Positions 1 through 8,493 of a stretch of 64,000 nt of DNA are shown piece by piece; the first letter of the stretch is position 1, and every line of letters starts with the position of its first letter. A program made the translations under genes and the position numbers. The stretch comes from Geminicoccaceae bacterium (GTDB lineage: Bacteria; Pseudomonadota; Alphaproteobacteria; Geminicoccales; Geminicoccaceae), in contig JANQPX010000040.1 of NCBI GenBank assembly GCA_028285265.1, forward strand, positions 124,001-188,000, written 5' to 3'. The notes beneath the pieces were generated by a model that searched no databases, was not told the origin of the DNA, and saw only the letters and a list, made by a program, of their open reading frames with translations.

Positions 1-1167
1 TTGAGCGCCTGCTGGCATGCCTCGTAACGACGTGTCCGGCACCATGCCCGTAGGTTCCCTTTTTCTTTTCCAAGGCTGACTCTTATAGAATTGGCTGATC
101 CAGGCAACAGCAATCAAAAGGGAGAATCCGATCACGTGAGCGCTTGTTAGCGTCAATGCTGTACGCCCTGTGTAGTCCAACAGCATGCCGGCGCTCCAAG
201 CAGCGACCATCGAGAACATGAACACAGCAAGTGCCTGCTGACCAACGAGGACAATGGGTGCAGCCCAACGTTGTTCCAAAATGGCCTCCCGACCGTGCAA
301 TAAACAGATGAAGAGATAAGCGATCGCGAGCAGGTGAAGATAGCGTAGCAGACCGTATTCTGACTTACCCCATGCCCAGTCCCAGGTGAAATCCCGGATG
401 GCCCAAATCCAGGGCACCTCGTAGTATCGGGAGAGCGGGATCAAAATAATCACAAAGGCAAGTGCCGTGATGATCAGCCAGCGCTGGGGGCTCGGTGGTT
501 TCACCCAGCCGGCACCAAAGGCAAAACCGGTGAAGAAGGTGATCTGCCAAAGAAAGGGATTAAAGAACCAATCGCGGTCAGACCACCATTCCGCTGGCAG
601 ATCCAGCGGGACGGCCTTGCCAAGCGACCAAAGTGCAAACATGGCGACGAATACCGTGGTGACGCCGAATTGGCGGAGAAACATTACCGCGGGAATCATC
701 AAGAGCAGCACCAGGTACATCGGTAGGATGTCGAGGTAGTTCGGCACATAGGTGACCGTCAACAGACCGATGATTCCTTGCATCGGATCTTCGAAGAACG
801 GCGTGAGCGCAAGTTTGTCCAGATAGTTGGCCGTGCCGAGATACCATGTCCCGAGGATACAGGCTGCAGTCACCATCATGAACATGCCGATTTGTGCCCA
901 ATAGACTTGCCAGCACCGATGGCTGACGCGCAGGCATCCCACAAAGAAGCCGCGACGTTCGAACACACGGCCAAAGGCGAGTGCCGACGCAAATCCCGAG
1001 CAGAACACGAAGATTTCTGCGGCGTCAGAAGGGCCAAACTTTGCCGGTATGTATTGGCCCCAGGCATTGCTTGGGATATGCGCGATGAAGATGATGAACA
1101 TCGACAAGCCGCGGGCAAAGTCTATTCGAAGATCGCGTACTGGACGCTTCGGAGGCAACGTGGACAT
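1..1167 (-). CDS. opgC: OpgC-family membrane acyltransferase, 3' end cut by window edge
   Basis: The frame stays open for 389 codons from an ATG to the window edge, so the C-terminus is missing or nearly complete (known OpgC proteins are about 385-400 residues). The protein begins MSTLPPKRPVRDLRIDFARG, has a very hydrophobic body with about ten predicted membrane helices, and contains the PSNAWG-type start segment typical of OpgC. OpgC family members sit in the inner membrane and add succinyl groups to osmoregulated periplasmic glucans. No glucan synthesis genes (opgGH, ndvB) are in the window, so the substrate is inferred from family only. Short open frames on the plus strand here are shadows. 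Confidence 0.85.
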   Translation of the reverse strand, partial: MSTLPPKRPVRDLRIDFARGLSMFIIFIAHIPSNAWGQYIPAKFGPSDAAEIFVFCSGFASALAFGRVFERRGFFVGCLRVSHRCWQVYWAQIGMFMMVTAACILGTWYLGTANYLDKLALTPFFEDPMQGIIGLLTVTYVPNYLDILPMYLVLLLMIPAVMFLRQFGVTTVFVAMFALWSLGKAVPLDLPAEWWSDRDWFFNPFLWQITFFTGFAFGAGWVKPPSPQRWLIITALAFVIILIPLSRYYEVPWIWAIRDFTWDWAWGKSEYGLLRYLHLLAIAYLFICLLHGREAILEQRWAAPIVLVGQQALAVFMFSMVAAWSAGMLLDYTGRTALTLTSAHVIGFSLLIAVAWISQFYKSQPWKRKREPTGMVPDTSLRGMPAGAQ

Positions 1168-1501
1168 TCAGCGTTCCCAGTGAAAAGCCAACGGTGGCGC
1201 GTGTTGAGGCCTGAGATAGGTTGCAGGCTCGACGCGTCAACGCACATGACAGCAAGGTCAGCAATCAAGTGGAACAAATCCCTCTATTCGACGATGTCGA
1301 TTGGCGTCTGTTCACTTGATCGTGATTGTTGTTGTCACCAGTCGTCTCATCTACCGATTGGTGACATTCAAACTGATGGCAACATTTTACATGAGACGTC
1401 TAGGCTATCGACGGCGCTAGTGCAAGTCATGAACGAGACGATTGATGCTGCAAGCGCCTTCCTATGCGCACGATCATCAATCCTGTCATAGGTGTGTATG
1501 C
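1168..1501. other. Intergenic stretch without a recognisable gene
   Basis: About 330 bases between the start of opgC and the end of the esterase gene. Open frames crossing it have no coding character and no ribosome site. It probably holds the opgC promoter, but I could not pick a convincing -35/-10 pair. Confidence 0.4.
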
Positions 1502-2398
1502 CTAAAGCCTTCCTACCTCGGTGAAGACCTCCCAAGCATGCCGAACAAAACGGGCTTCAAATGAATGCCCACCAGAGAACAGGCAAAAATTCATCAGATG
1601 ACCATCTGCATTGACGCTATTCTCGCATCGAAGCCCGTCGAATGTGTCGGCGGACGTTTCGCCGTGACCGCCAAAGCGACGGTACATGTCGATCACCTCG
1701 AAAACATTGCCTTGTGCCGTATCGGCGATCGGACGGCCCACGAGCGGCACGACCGGGTCGTCATCGCCGTGAATATGAATGACGCTCGCTGGCGGACTTG
1801 TGCAGGTTTCAGGTTCCGGCACCCAAAACGTACCGGCGATCGGCGCAAACGCAGCGAACGCTTCGCTTCGGTGGCAGATCAGGTTCCAGACCATCATGCC
1901 ACCCGCCGAAAACCCGGTTGCCATGAGACGCTGAGGATCGATCGGGAAGCGCGTCGTTGCGTCTGCGATCAGGCGGTCGAAGTAGACAAGCTCATCAATC
2001 GCATCGTTCTCGTTCTGGGACGGTACGCCTGGAATCGACCAATCGTCGCCGAGCGTCTTTGCAGCAATGAGAGCGACACCTAGATTGGACGCCAGCTTGC
2101 TAAGACTTGCATTGCGCATCACACCTTCGGAAGTACCACGATAACCGTGCGCAAAGACAATCGCACCAACCTCGTTCTGGCCTTGATGCCCTTCCGGCAT
2201 ACGAATTCGATAAGACCGGTCATCGATCACGCAGTCCGTTTCTGGCCCACATGCTAACGCTGAGGCCGCGAAGACGGTCATAAGTGGCAAGACAGCGAAA
2301 AAGCGTAGCAAAGGTCTTATTCCTGTGAAGAAGGGTTGAAACCCCGGAGACGGAAAGCCGATTATGACGATAGTGGCCGAAGCATCATCGGTGACCAA
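1502..2398 (-). CDS. Secreted PHB-depolymerase / LpqC-type esterase
   Basis: An alpha/beta-hydrolase of the polyhydroxybutyrate depolymerase (Esterase_PHB/LpqC) type. The lipase box GFSAGG (about residue 162) gives the nucleophile serine, HGDDDPVVP (about 210) the acid, and GGHSF (about 276) the histidine. Paired cysteines surround the mature N-terminus. A signal peptide (LLRFFAVLPLMTVFAASALA) starts only at about residue 30. The true start is therefore probably the TTG at 2311, which has AGGA about nine bases upstream, rather than the far upstream ATG. It likely hydrolyses short-chain polyester or feruloyl-type esters in the periplasm or medium; substrate unknown. It stands alone, with no phaC or phasin nearby. 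Confidence 0.85.
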   Translation of the reverse strand: MVTDDASATIVIIGFPSPGFQPFFTGIRPLLRFFAVLPLMTVFAASALACGPETDCVIDDRSYRIRMPEGHQGQNEVGAIVFAHGYRGTSEGVMRNASLSKLASNLGVALIAAKTLGDDWSIPGVPSQNENDAIDELVYFDRLIADATTRFPIDPQRLMATGFSAGGMMVWNLICHRSEAFAAFAPIAGTFWVPEPETCTSPPASVIHIHGDDDPVVPLVGRPIADTAQGNVFEVIDMYRRFGGHGETSADTFDGLRCENSVNADGHLMNFCLFSGGHSFEARFVRHAWEVFTEVGRL

Positions 2399-2445
2399 GG
2401 GTTTGTGGGCAGCGTTGACAGGGACGTGAATAGAGAACGGGACGC

Positions 2446-3303
2446 TTAGTCCAGCTGGAAGCCTTTTGCGCGAATAAACGCCCCAAAGTCGGCCCGTTCT
2501 TCTAGATGATATTGACGCGCTTTATCCTCAGACCAGCAATACGCCTCCGACTTGCCAAAGATATCCTCTCGGCGCTGTTGCTGATACGGCTGTCGCTGCG
2601 CGCGACGGGCATCATAAGCCTCTACAGCATCACTCTCGTGGTCATCGCAAAAGCGATTCGTGTGAACCGTGGCCGAAAGGGGCAGGCGCATGCTCGGTTC
2701 CGAAGTCTTGGCCGGGTAGCCGACCGCTAAACCAGCGATCGGAAAAACGTGATTGGGAAGGTGTAAGAGTTCGCTGACCTCTGCGGAGCGATTACGAATG
2801 GCACTGATGGGGCATGTGCCGAGACCAGCGGCCTCGGCGGCAATGACAAAGGTCGCGAGGGCGATGCCAGCATCGACGCTTGCATTAAAGAACGCATCGA
2901 GATGATCATTTTCGAAGCTGTGACCACGCATCTCATGCAATCGGCGTTGCCGACGGTGATTTGCGCAAAAAATCACCAACATCGGCGCATTGGCCGTCCA
3001 TGCCTGCGATGCCAAGCTCCTCTTCAGTGCTTCGAGCACGTTGTCATCCTGAACCAAGACGATGTCACGTTGCTGCAGGTCGCTCTTGGTTGGCGACGAC
3101 AGGGCGAGCGCTGCGATCGTTCTCACGTCGTCGATAGATGGCATGCGGCCGTCGAACGCCCGACAGGACGCCCGTTTTGACAAAAGCTGCCACGTCGCAG
3201 GTGGCGCATCGAGACCTAGTGGTTCTTGAAGCGTCGATTGAGCGTCGGGTGAATCACCAAATCGATCGCTTTGTTCACAAAAGAAGGTTGTCCAAGCACT
3301 CAT
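2446..3303 (-). CDS. Nitroreductase-family flavoprotein
   Basis: An FMN-dependent nitroreductase-fold protein of 285 residues. The N-terminal FMN-phosphate motif is visible as KRASCRAFD (about 42-50), followed by SSPTKSDLQQ, and the central segment IAAEAAGLGTCPISAIRN matches the dimer/FMN-binding helix of NfsA/Frp-type enzymes. The charged C-terminal extension (YQQQRREDIFGK..., WSEDKARQYHLEERADFGAFIRAKGF) also fits these enzymes, which reduce nitro compounds or quinones with NAD(P)H. It lies just downstream of cofC on the same strand but with a gap of about 95 bases, so co-transcription is possible only as an inference. The substrate cannot be read from the sequence. Confidence 0.85.
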   Translation of the reverse strand: MSAWTTFFCEQSDRFGDSPDAQSTLQEPLGLDAPPATWQLLSKRASCRAFDGRMPSIDDVRTIAALALSSPTKSDLQQRDIVLVQDDNVLEALKRSLASQAWTANAPMLVIFCANHRRQRRLHEMRGHSFENDHLDAFFNASVDAGIALATFVIAAEAAGLGTCPISAIRNRSAEVSELLHLPNHVFPIAGLAVGYPAKTSEPSMRLPLSATVHTNRFCDDHESDAVEAYDARRAQRQPYQQQRREDIFGKSEAYCWSEDKARQYHLEERADFGAFIRAKGFQLD

Positions 3304-3397
3304 GTTTTGCGCTGCTCGGTTAGCTTTGGAAGGGGAGGGTCTTGTACCTCAGGACCTTGCGAAACTCAAAGTGATCCTATCAACGAATGCGGCATTG

Positions 3398-4069
3398 CTA
3401 GCTATGATTGACGTCGCCGATGCGCTGGGCCAGGCCACTTGAGACGAGATAGTCGAACGTTCGACCGTCGGCAGGGCTGGCGAGAAATGCCCTGAGATCA
3501 GACGGTGTGTCGATGTCGAGACCAAGGCCAGGCCGTCTGACAATCGTAGGTTCGACGCCAAGCTCCCTCGCTTTGGCACAGTGAGGAAAGAAACTATTCT
3601 CACCAAATCGGAATGGCAGAAGGTCCGGCGGCGAGCAAGCGATGGCGTTCGAACCACGTTCATCGTTCGACGGGGCGATGGTGATTGCGGGAGCCGCGCC
3701 ATGCACGTGAAGCACGGCTGCGATATCGTCGGGTTGAAGGGCCGGAAGATCGCCGGGGACCTGAATGATGCCCCGAGCTCCTTCCTTCGCCAGCAAGTGA
3801 GCCCCGGACATGCTGGCCTGCGTATGTCCAGCGTTAGCCGGCTCGATAAGCACGCGCGCGCCATAGGACTTGGCTAGTCGCTGAGCGTGTAGGTCGCCAG
3901 TAACGACCAGGACGCCAGCGAGGGCTTGCGTCTGTATCAGAGTTTCCAGGACATCCTCAACCATGACCTGAAACAGCTTCTGGCGCTCGTCTGGGGCGAG
4001 GGCCGGAGCGAGGCGCTGTTTGGCATTTTCGATGTTCTTGACGGGCAAGACAGCCCAGACTCCATCCAA
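3398..4069 (-). CDS. cofC: 2-phospho-L-lactate / phosphoenolpyruvate guanylyltransferase CofC
   Basis: A 223-residue nucleotidyltransferase with the N-terminal signature LPVKNIENAKQRLAP (residues 8-22), the metal-binding QVPGDLPALQPDDI segment, and NDERGSNAIACSPPD plus LDIDTPSDL near the C-terminus, all diagnostic of CofC. It activates a phospho-acid with GTP to make the precursor of the phospho-lactyl side chain of coenzyme F420. The start ATG fits the family start, with GAGAGG upstream. CofD, CofE and the FO synthase are not in the window. The next gene to the right encodes an F420-type oxidoreductase, which supports real use of F420 by this organism. Confidence 0.9.
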   Translation of the reverse strand: MDGVWAVLPVKNIENAKQRLAPALAPDERQKLFQVMVEDVLETLIQTQALAGVLVVTGDLHAQRLAKSYGARVLIEPANAGHTQASMSGAHLLAKEGARGIIQVPGDLPALQPDDIAAVLHVHGAAPAITIAPSNDERGSNAIACSPPDLLPFRFGENSFFPHCAKARELGVEPTIVRRPGLGLDIDTPSDLRAFLASPADGRTFDYLVSSGLAQRIGDVNHS

Positions 4070-4536
4070 GCCTCTCAGTCCCTTAGCCTGCGGGAATCAT
4101 CAACGCTTAGGCGGGGACCAGCTGGCTGTCGCGCAGGCTCAACGGGGCCGACTTCTAACCAGGGCTCGCAATACGGTTGGTGCATCTCGGTTCACAAGGT
4201 CCTATCAGTCAGGCTGAAGCCTACCTTCACACTGCGACGATCAACCCTGCATGATTGCCTCATCAAGAACAAGATAGATCAGCTTGATGGACGGTCGTCA
4301 GAACGAATGAAGAGGGGAACGACACCTCACCAACTCATTCCTATGTCCTAAGACTATGAAGAGAGGACCGCTTCAGTCTTCCGAAGTCTGTCGATACACC
4401 ATCTGCTTTGTTGAGTAGCGTCGTGACCCCGATGAAGAGAACGGTCTATTGAGATCGAAGACCCAGCTGTTCTATCGGAGGCCTACGAGGCGTGCTATCC
4501 CTAGATGAGGCAAGCCAGCGACGAAAAGGTTCGACG
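4070..4536. other. Intergenic region between cofC and the F420-type oxidoreductase
   Basis: About 470 bases between two divergent genes. Open frames here are short, read into cofC antisense, and lack coding character. It must hold the promoters for both genes; I see no clear operator or structured RNA. Confidence 0.4.
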
Positions 4537-5370
4537 ATGAAAATCGGTGTTTTCTTCTTTTCAACGGCCTATGCGATGCCTATCGACGAGCTGGCTCGGG
4601 AGCTTGATGAACGCAGCTTTGAGTCGCTCTTCCTGCCAGAGCATACTCACATTCCGACCTGCCGCCGGTCACCTTGGGCAGGCGGTGATGAGCTACCACA
4701 GCACTATAAGAGTACGCTTGACCCCTTCGTGGCCTTGGCGACGGCGGCTGCGGTGACAAAGAATCTGCGTGTCGGCACCGGAATTTGCCTTCTCACACAA
4801 CGCGATCCAATCGTCACTGCCAAAGAGGTTGCCACGCTCGATCTGGTCTCTGGGGGGCGGGTTGACTTCGGTATCGGCGCCGGTTGGAACGCCGAGGAGA
4901 TGGAGAACCACGGCACTGTCTTCGAAGAGCGATTTAAAGTCATGGTGGACAGGGCAAAGGCGATGAAGGCGATTTGGACGGAAGAGGAACCGAGTTATCA
5001 AGGTCCTTTTGTCAAGTTTGACCCGATTTGGTCCTGGCCCAAACCTGTCCAGTCGCCTCATCCACCGATCCTGTTGGGTGGTGAAACCAAACATACACTT
5101 CGTCGTGTCGTCGACTTTTGTGATGGTTGGTTTCCTCGTCCTCGCGGATTTCAAGATCCTGAGGCTCGGATGGCGGAATTTCGTCGTGTCGCGGAAGAAG
5201 CCGGACGCGACTTCGGAACCCTGTCAACAACACTTTTTGGTGCCGAACCCAGTGATGCCTACGTCAAGACGTGCGAACAGGCCGGTGTTGATCGCGTTCT
5301 TTTCGCACTACCATCGGAAGGGCGCGAGAGCTTGCTGCCTCTTCTCGACGACCTGACACAGTTTATCTGA
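4537..5370 (+). CDS. LLM-class F420-dependent oxidoreductase
   Basis: A luciferase-like monooxygenase-fold (TIM barrel) protein of 277 residues close to the TIGR03619-type F420-dependent group. Visible family features are MKIGVFFFSTAYAMPI at the start, FLPEHTHIP (about 31-39), LRVGTGICLLTQRDP, VDFGIGAGWNAEEM and HPPILLGGE. The start is set at MKIGVFF because AAAGG lies about seven bases upstream. An ATG 45 bases earlier would add an unconserved tail. It probably transfers hydride between F420 and an organic substrate in the cytoplasm. Proximity to cofC supports the cofactor assignment; FMN use cannot be excluded. Confidence 0.85.
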   Translation: MKIGVFFFSTAYAMPIDELARELDERSFESLFLPEHTHIPTCRRSPWAGGDELPQHYKSTLDPFVALATAAAVTKNLRVGTGICLLTQRDPIVTAKEVATLDLVSGGRVDFGIGAGWNAEEMENHGTVFEERFKVMVDRAKAMKAIWTEEEPSYQGPFVKFDPIWSWPKPVQSPHPPILLGGETKHTLRRVVDFCDGWFPRPRGFQDPEARMAEFRRVAEEAGRDFGTLSTTLFGAEPSDAYVKTCEQAGVDRVLFALPSEGRESLLPLLDDLTQFI

Positions 5371-5528
5371 AGATTTTCGGAAGCTTTGGCTAAGCTACAG
5401 AGCGGCCCGTCATCTTGGGCTGCACGATGTTCCAAGCTACCGACATGCGGATCGATCCGGGATTTCGGCGAGCAAACTGGTGTCCAACAACGATTGCCGG
5501 GGTTTGTCGAAAGGCAACTCTACCAAGC

Positions 5529-5897
5529 TTAAGGTGATGTGGTGTTCGAAGGATTTAGCCACCAGGTAACGCCCACAGATATCAGGCCTGCGGTTACAAT
5601 CGCCATACCGAGCCCTTCGCGAACGAGTTCGTTGTCCCAAATGACTTCTTTGGTCCACCAAGCCGCATTGGACGGCCAGAAATACACGGTGCCAACGACG
5701 GCGCCAATCAAGCAAAGCGCGAACAAGCCGCGCAAGGCACCATAGGTCGTCAACTTTCCGGGCATTAGCGCAGCAAAGCCACTCCAGATTGCCGCAAGTC
5801 CATAAATAATAAACCAAAAGACGAAGTCTGGATCGTTATACTGCACGATCGCGAATATTGCCAGGATCAAACAAAACAGGCTGTTAACGATACGCAT
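5529..5897 (-). CDS. TMEM220-family small membrane protein
   Basis: A 122-residue protein with four hydrophobic helices and the family hallmark VQYNDPDFVFW near residue 18. The domain is known from vertebrate TMEM220 and many bacteria, but its biochemical role is unknown. It is divergent from the eboD gene, separated by about 200 bases, and has no obvious partner. The start is supported by good hydrophobic N-terminus placement and GGAGTC upstream. Confidence 0.8.
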   Translation of the reverse strand: MRIVNSLFCLILAIFAIVQYNDPDFVFWFIIYGLAAIWSGFAALMPGKLTTYGALRGLFALCLIGAVVGTVYFWPSNAAWWTKEVIWDNELVREGLGMAIVTAGLISVGVTWWLNPSNTTSP

Positions 5898-6094
5898 GAT
5901 TAAGACTCCGAGAGCGGCTGGACGGTTCTACGCTCCGAAGCTTATGATGATTATTGTGGCTAATGATGGCAAGTCAGAGGCCGGCCAAAAAAAGACTGTG
6001 TTTCGGCGCCAGAAAGAACGGAAGCGGTGCGGATGACGCAAAAGAAAACGCAGGGGGCGCTAGACCGACCCTTGGTCGTGCGGGAGAGACGGTG

Positions 6095-7306
6095 ATGACG
6101 GTGGACATCAAGGCGGTTGAAGGCGATCACGCAGCGGCCGAGGGCAAAGTCAGCTGGCAGCGCTTTCAGGTTAGCTACGAGTTTCCTGTCCATTTCACGC
6201 GGTCGCTTTTCGATCCGCAGAATCCGGTCTTTGTTGAGACGCTTACGCGTCTAGAGCCGGATAAAAGGCATCGATGCCTCGTCTTCATTGACGACGGCGT
6301 TCTCACAAATCGTCCCGATTTGAAGCCGGCCGTCATCGACTACGCTAAACAATATGGCGATCAGATCGACCTGGTTTCCCCTCCCATACCTGTGCCGGGT
6401 GGTGAACGTATTAAGAATGAGCTGTTCTTTACTGAGGATATCCAACAGCGGCTTGTGGATCATCACATCGATCGACACTCCTTTGTCATTGTGATCGGCG
6501 GTGGCGCTGTTTTGGATGCGGTCGGTTTGGTTGCAGCCACGACGCATCGAGGCGTCCGTCTCATACGCGTGCCTACGACGGTGCTTTCTCAAAATGATAG
6601 CGGCGTTGGTGTGAAGAACGGCGTTAATCTCCAGGGCATCAAGAACTTTATCGGGACTTTCGCGCCGCCCTTCGCCGTCCTCAACGATCTAGACATGATC
6701 GATGACCTGCCGCCGCGCGAGAAAATCGCCGGTATGGCTGAAGCCGTAAAGGTGGCACTCATTCGGGACTCGGCGTTCTTCACATGGCTGGAACGGCATG
6801 CCGACAACCTCGTGACCTTTGCCCCAGAAGCGATGGCTCATATGATCCGACGCTGTGCTGAGCTGCATATGCATCAGATCGGCCATGGTGGCGATCCGTT
6901 CGAGACCGGCAGTGCTCGCCCGCTCGATTTTGGCCATTGGTCCGCCCATAAGTTGGAGAGTCTCACCCATCATCACCTGCGTCACGGCGAGGCCGTGGCC
7001 ATCGGCATTGCTCTCGATGCTCGCTATTCTGTCATGGCTGGCCTATTGGCCGAAGGGCAGGACGTCAGGATTTGCTCGTTGCTGGAACATCTTGGTTTCA
7101 GGTTATGGCACCCAGCACTGGAGACGACGGCAAGTGACGGTATGGTTGCCGTCATCAAAGGCTTAAAGGAATTCCAAGAACATTTAGGTGGTGAGCTCAC
7201 CATCACGCTGCTTGACGATATCGGTGTCGGTGTCGAGGTTCATGAGATGGACGAGCGGATGGTGTTGCAGGCAATCGCCTGGTTAAAGTCGCGGGCTGGT
7301 GCCTGA
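6095..7306 (+). CDS. eboD: EboD-type 3-dehydroquinate-synthase-like protein
   Basis: A 403-residue protein of the sugar-phosphate cyclase / dehydroquinate synthase fold. Visible are the FVIVIGGGAVLDAVG nucleotide-binding loop (about residues 130-144), VPTTVLSQNDSGVGVKNGV, GTFAPPFAVLND, GMAEAVKVALI, the zinc-ligand region GHWSAHKLE, and HGEAVAIGIALD. These match the EboD subgroup rather than AroB. The start is set at MTVDIKAVEG, with GGGAGA upstream; a longer open frame adds an unconserved basic tail. It overlaps eboE by one base and so is certainly co-translated with it. In known ebo clusters the set moves lipid-linked or prenylated metabolites to the periplasm; the exact reaction of EboD is not established. 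Confidence 0.88.
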   Translation: MTVDIKAVEGDHAAAEGKVSWQRFQVSYEFPVHFTRSLFDPQNPVFVETLTRLEPDKRHRCLVFIDDGVLTNRPDLKPAVIDYAKQYGDQIDLVSPPIPVPGGERIKNELFFTEDIQQRLVDHHIDRHSFVIVIGGGAVLDAVGLVAATTHRGVRLIRVPTTVLSQNDSGVGVKNGVNLQGIKNFIGTFAPPFAVLNDLDMIDDLPPREKIAGMAEAVKVALIRDSAFFTWLERHADNLVTFAPEAMAHMIRRCAELHMHQIGHGGDPFETGSARPLDFGHWSAHKLESLTHHHLRHGEAVAIGIALDARYSVMAGLLAEGQDVRICSLLEHLGFRLWHPALETTASDGMVAVIKGLKEFQEHLGGELTITLLDDIGVGVEVHEMDERMVLQAIAWLKSRAGA

Positions 7307-8493
7307 TGCGTCTTCAAGGAGGTTCCCATCTCACTTACTGCACCAACATTCATTCAGGGGAGACCTGGGACGAAATCTTTTCACATCTGAAGAGCAATCT
7401 TCCAGCCATCAAAGCGGCAACCACAGTTGGCGATACGATGGGCGTCGGTCTTCGTCTCTCCGCGATAGCTGCTGAGGTGCTGGCGACACCGGCTCGACTA
7501 GAAGAGTTTCAGGCTTTTCTTGCAGATGGCGACTACAGTGTTTTCACCATCAACGGGTTTCCTTACGGGCCGTTCCATGGCCAGAGGGTAAAAGAACAAG
7601 TCTATCAACCCGATTGGTCATTTGAAGAGCGACTTACGTACAGTGACATGATGTCCGACGTGCTAGCTTCGTTGCTGCCGGATGGTATGGACGGCAGCAT
7701 CAGTACGGTACCTGGGACCTTCAAGCCGCTGGCTTCAGACCCTGATCGAATTAAGCGGATCACAGCAAATCTGATCCGCCATGCTGCCAAGCTCGTCGAG
7801 CTCGAACGAACTACTGGAAAGACGATTGCGCTTGCGATCGAGCCGGAACCTTATTGCCTTCTTGAGACAGTTGAGGAGACGATTCTCTATTTCAAGGAAC
7901 ATCTCTTGTCTGCTGATGCGATCTCGCGACTCGTTGGATTGACTGGACTCTCCGAGTCTTCTGCCGAGTTGGCACTGCGGCGTCATTTGGGCGTTTGCTA
8001 CGATGTTTGCCATGCCGCCGTTGAATATGAGGACCCGACAGATAGCATCGAGGCGCTGCGGCATGCTGGTATAGTGATACCAAAGCTACAGCTGTCATCC
8101 GCGCTGCGTATTCCTGAAGTGACCTCGCAACTGGCGACGACCCTCGCGCCATTTGACGAGCCCGTTTATCTGCATCAAGTGATCGAACGGCGGGGGGAGG
8201 AGCTCGTGCGTTATCTCGACCTTCCTGAAGCTCTTAATGCCCTCGACCAAGCGATCGGTAGCGAATGGCGTGTTCACTTCCATGTGCCCATCTTTTTGGA
8301 CGAGCTGCAGCATTTTTCCACGACTCAGGACTTTCTAAAAGAGATCTTGGCGTTTCACGGACGATCGCCGATCTCCAATCATCTCGAAGTCGAAACCTAC
8401 ACGTGGGATGTGTTGCCAGATCGCTATCGTGGCGTTGAGGTTTCGACAGCCATCGCGCGGGAAATCAACTGGGTGCGGCAAGAACTCAGTTGA
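7306..8493 (+). CDS. eboE: EboE-type metabolite-traffic TIM-barrel protein
   Basis: A 395-residue xylose-isomerase-like TIM-barrel protein. Motifs typical of EboE include LTYCTNIHSGETW (about 9-21), VGLRLS, FTINGFPYGPFHG (about 84-96), ISTVPGTFKPL, LAIEPEPYCLLET, and CYDVCHAAVEYE with candidate metal ligands. The stop of eboD and start of eboE share a base (TGATG), showing translational coupling. Its 3' end overlaps the convergent eboF by eight bases. EboE is needed in cyanobacteria for moving a pigment precursor to the periplasm. The cargo here is unknown, and no EboA, EboB or UbiA-type EboC gene lies within the window. Confidence 0.88.
   Translation: MRLQGGSHLTYCTNIHSGETWDEIFSHLKSNLPAIKAATTVGDTMGVGLRLSAIAAEVLATPARLEEFQAFLADGDYSVFTINGFPYGPFHGQRVKEQVYQPDWSFEERLTYSDMMSDVLASLLPDGMDGSISTVPGTFKPLASDPDRIKRITANLIRHAAKLVELERTTGKTIALAIEPEPYCLLETVEETILYFKEHLLSADAISRLVGLTGLSESSAELALRRHLGVCYDVCHAAVEYEDPTDSIEALRHAGIVIPKLQLSSALRIPEVTSQLATTLAPFDEPVYLHQVIERRGEELVRYLDLPEALNALDQAIGSEWRVHFHVPIFLDELQHFSTTQDFLKEILAFHGRSPISNHLEVETYTWDVLPDRYRGVEVSTAIAREINWVRQELS

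Noticed and set aside
3926..4351. 141-codon plus-strand frame across the cofC start
   Set aside because: It is antisense to cofC for part of its length and has no coding character beyond.
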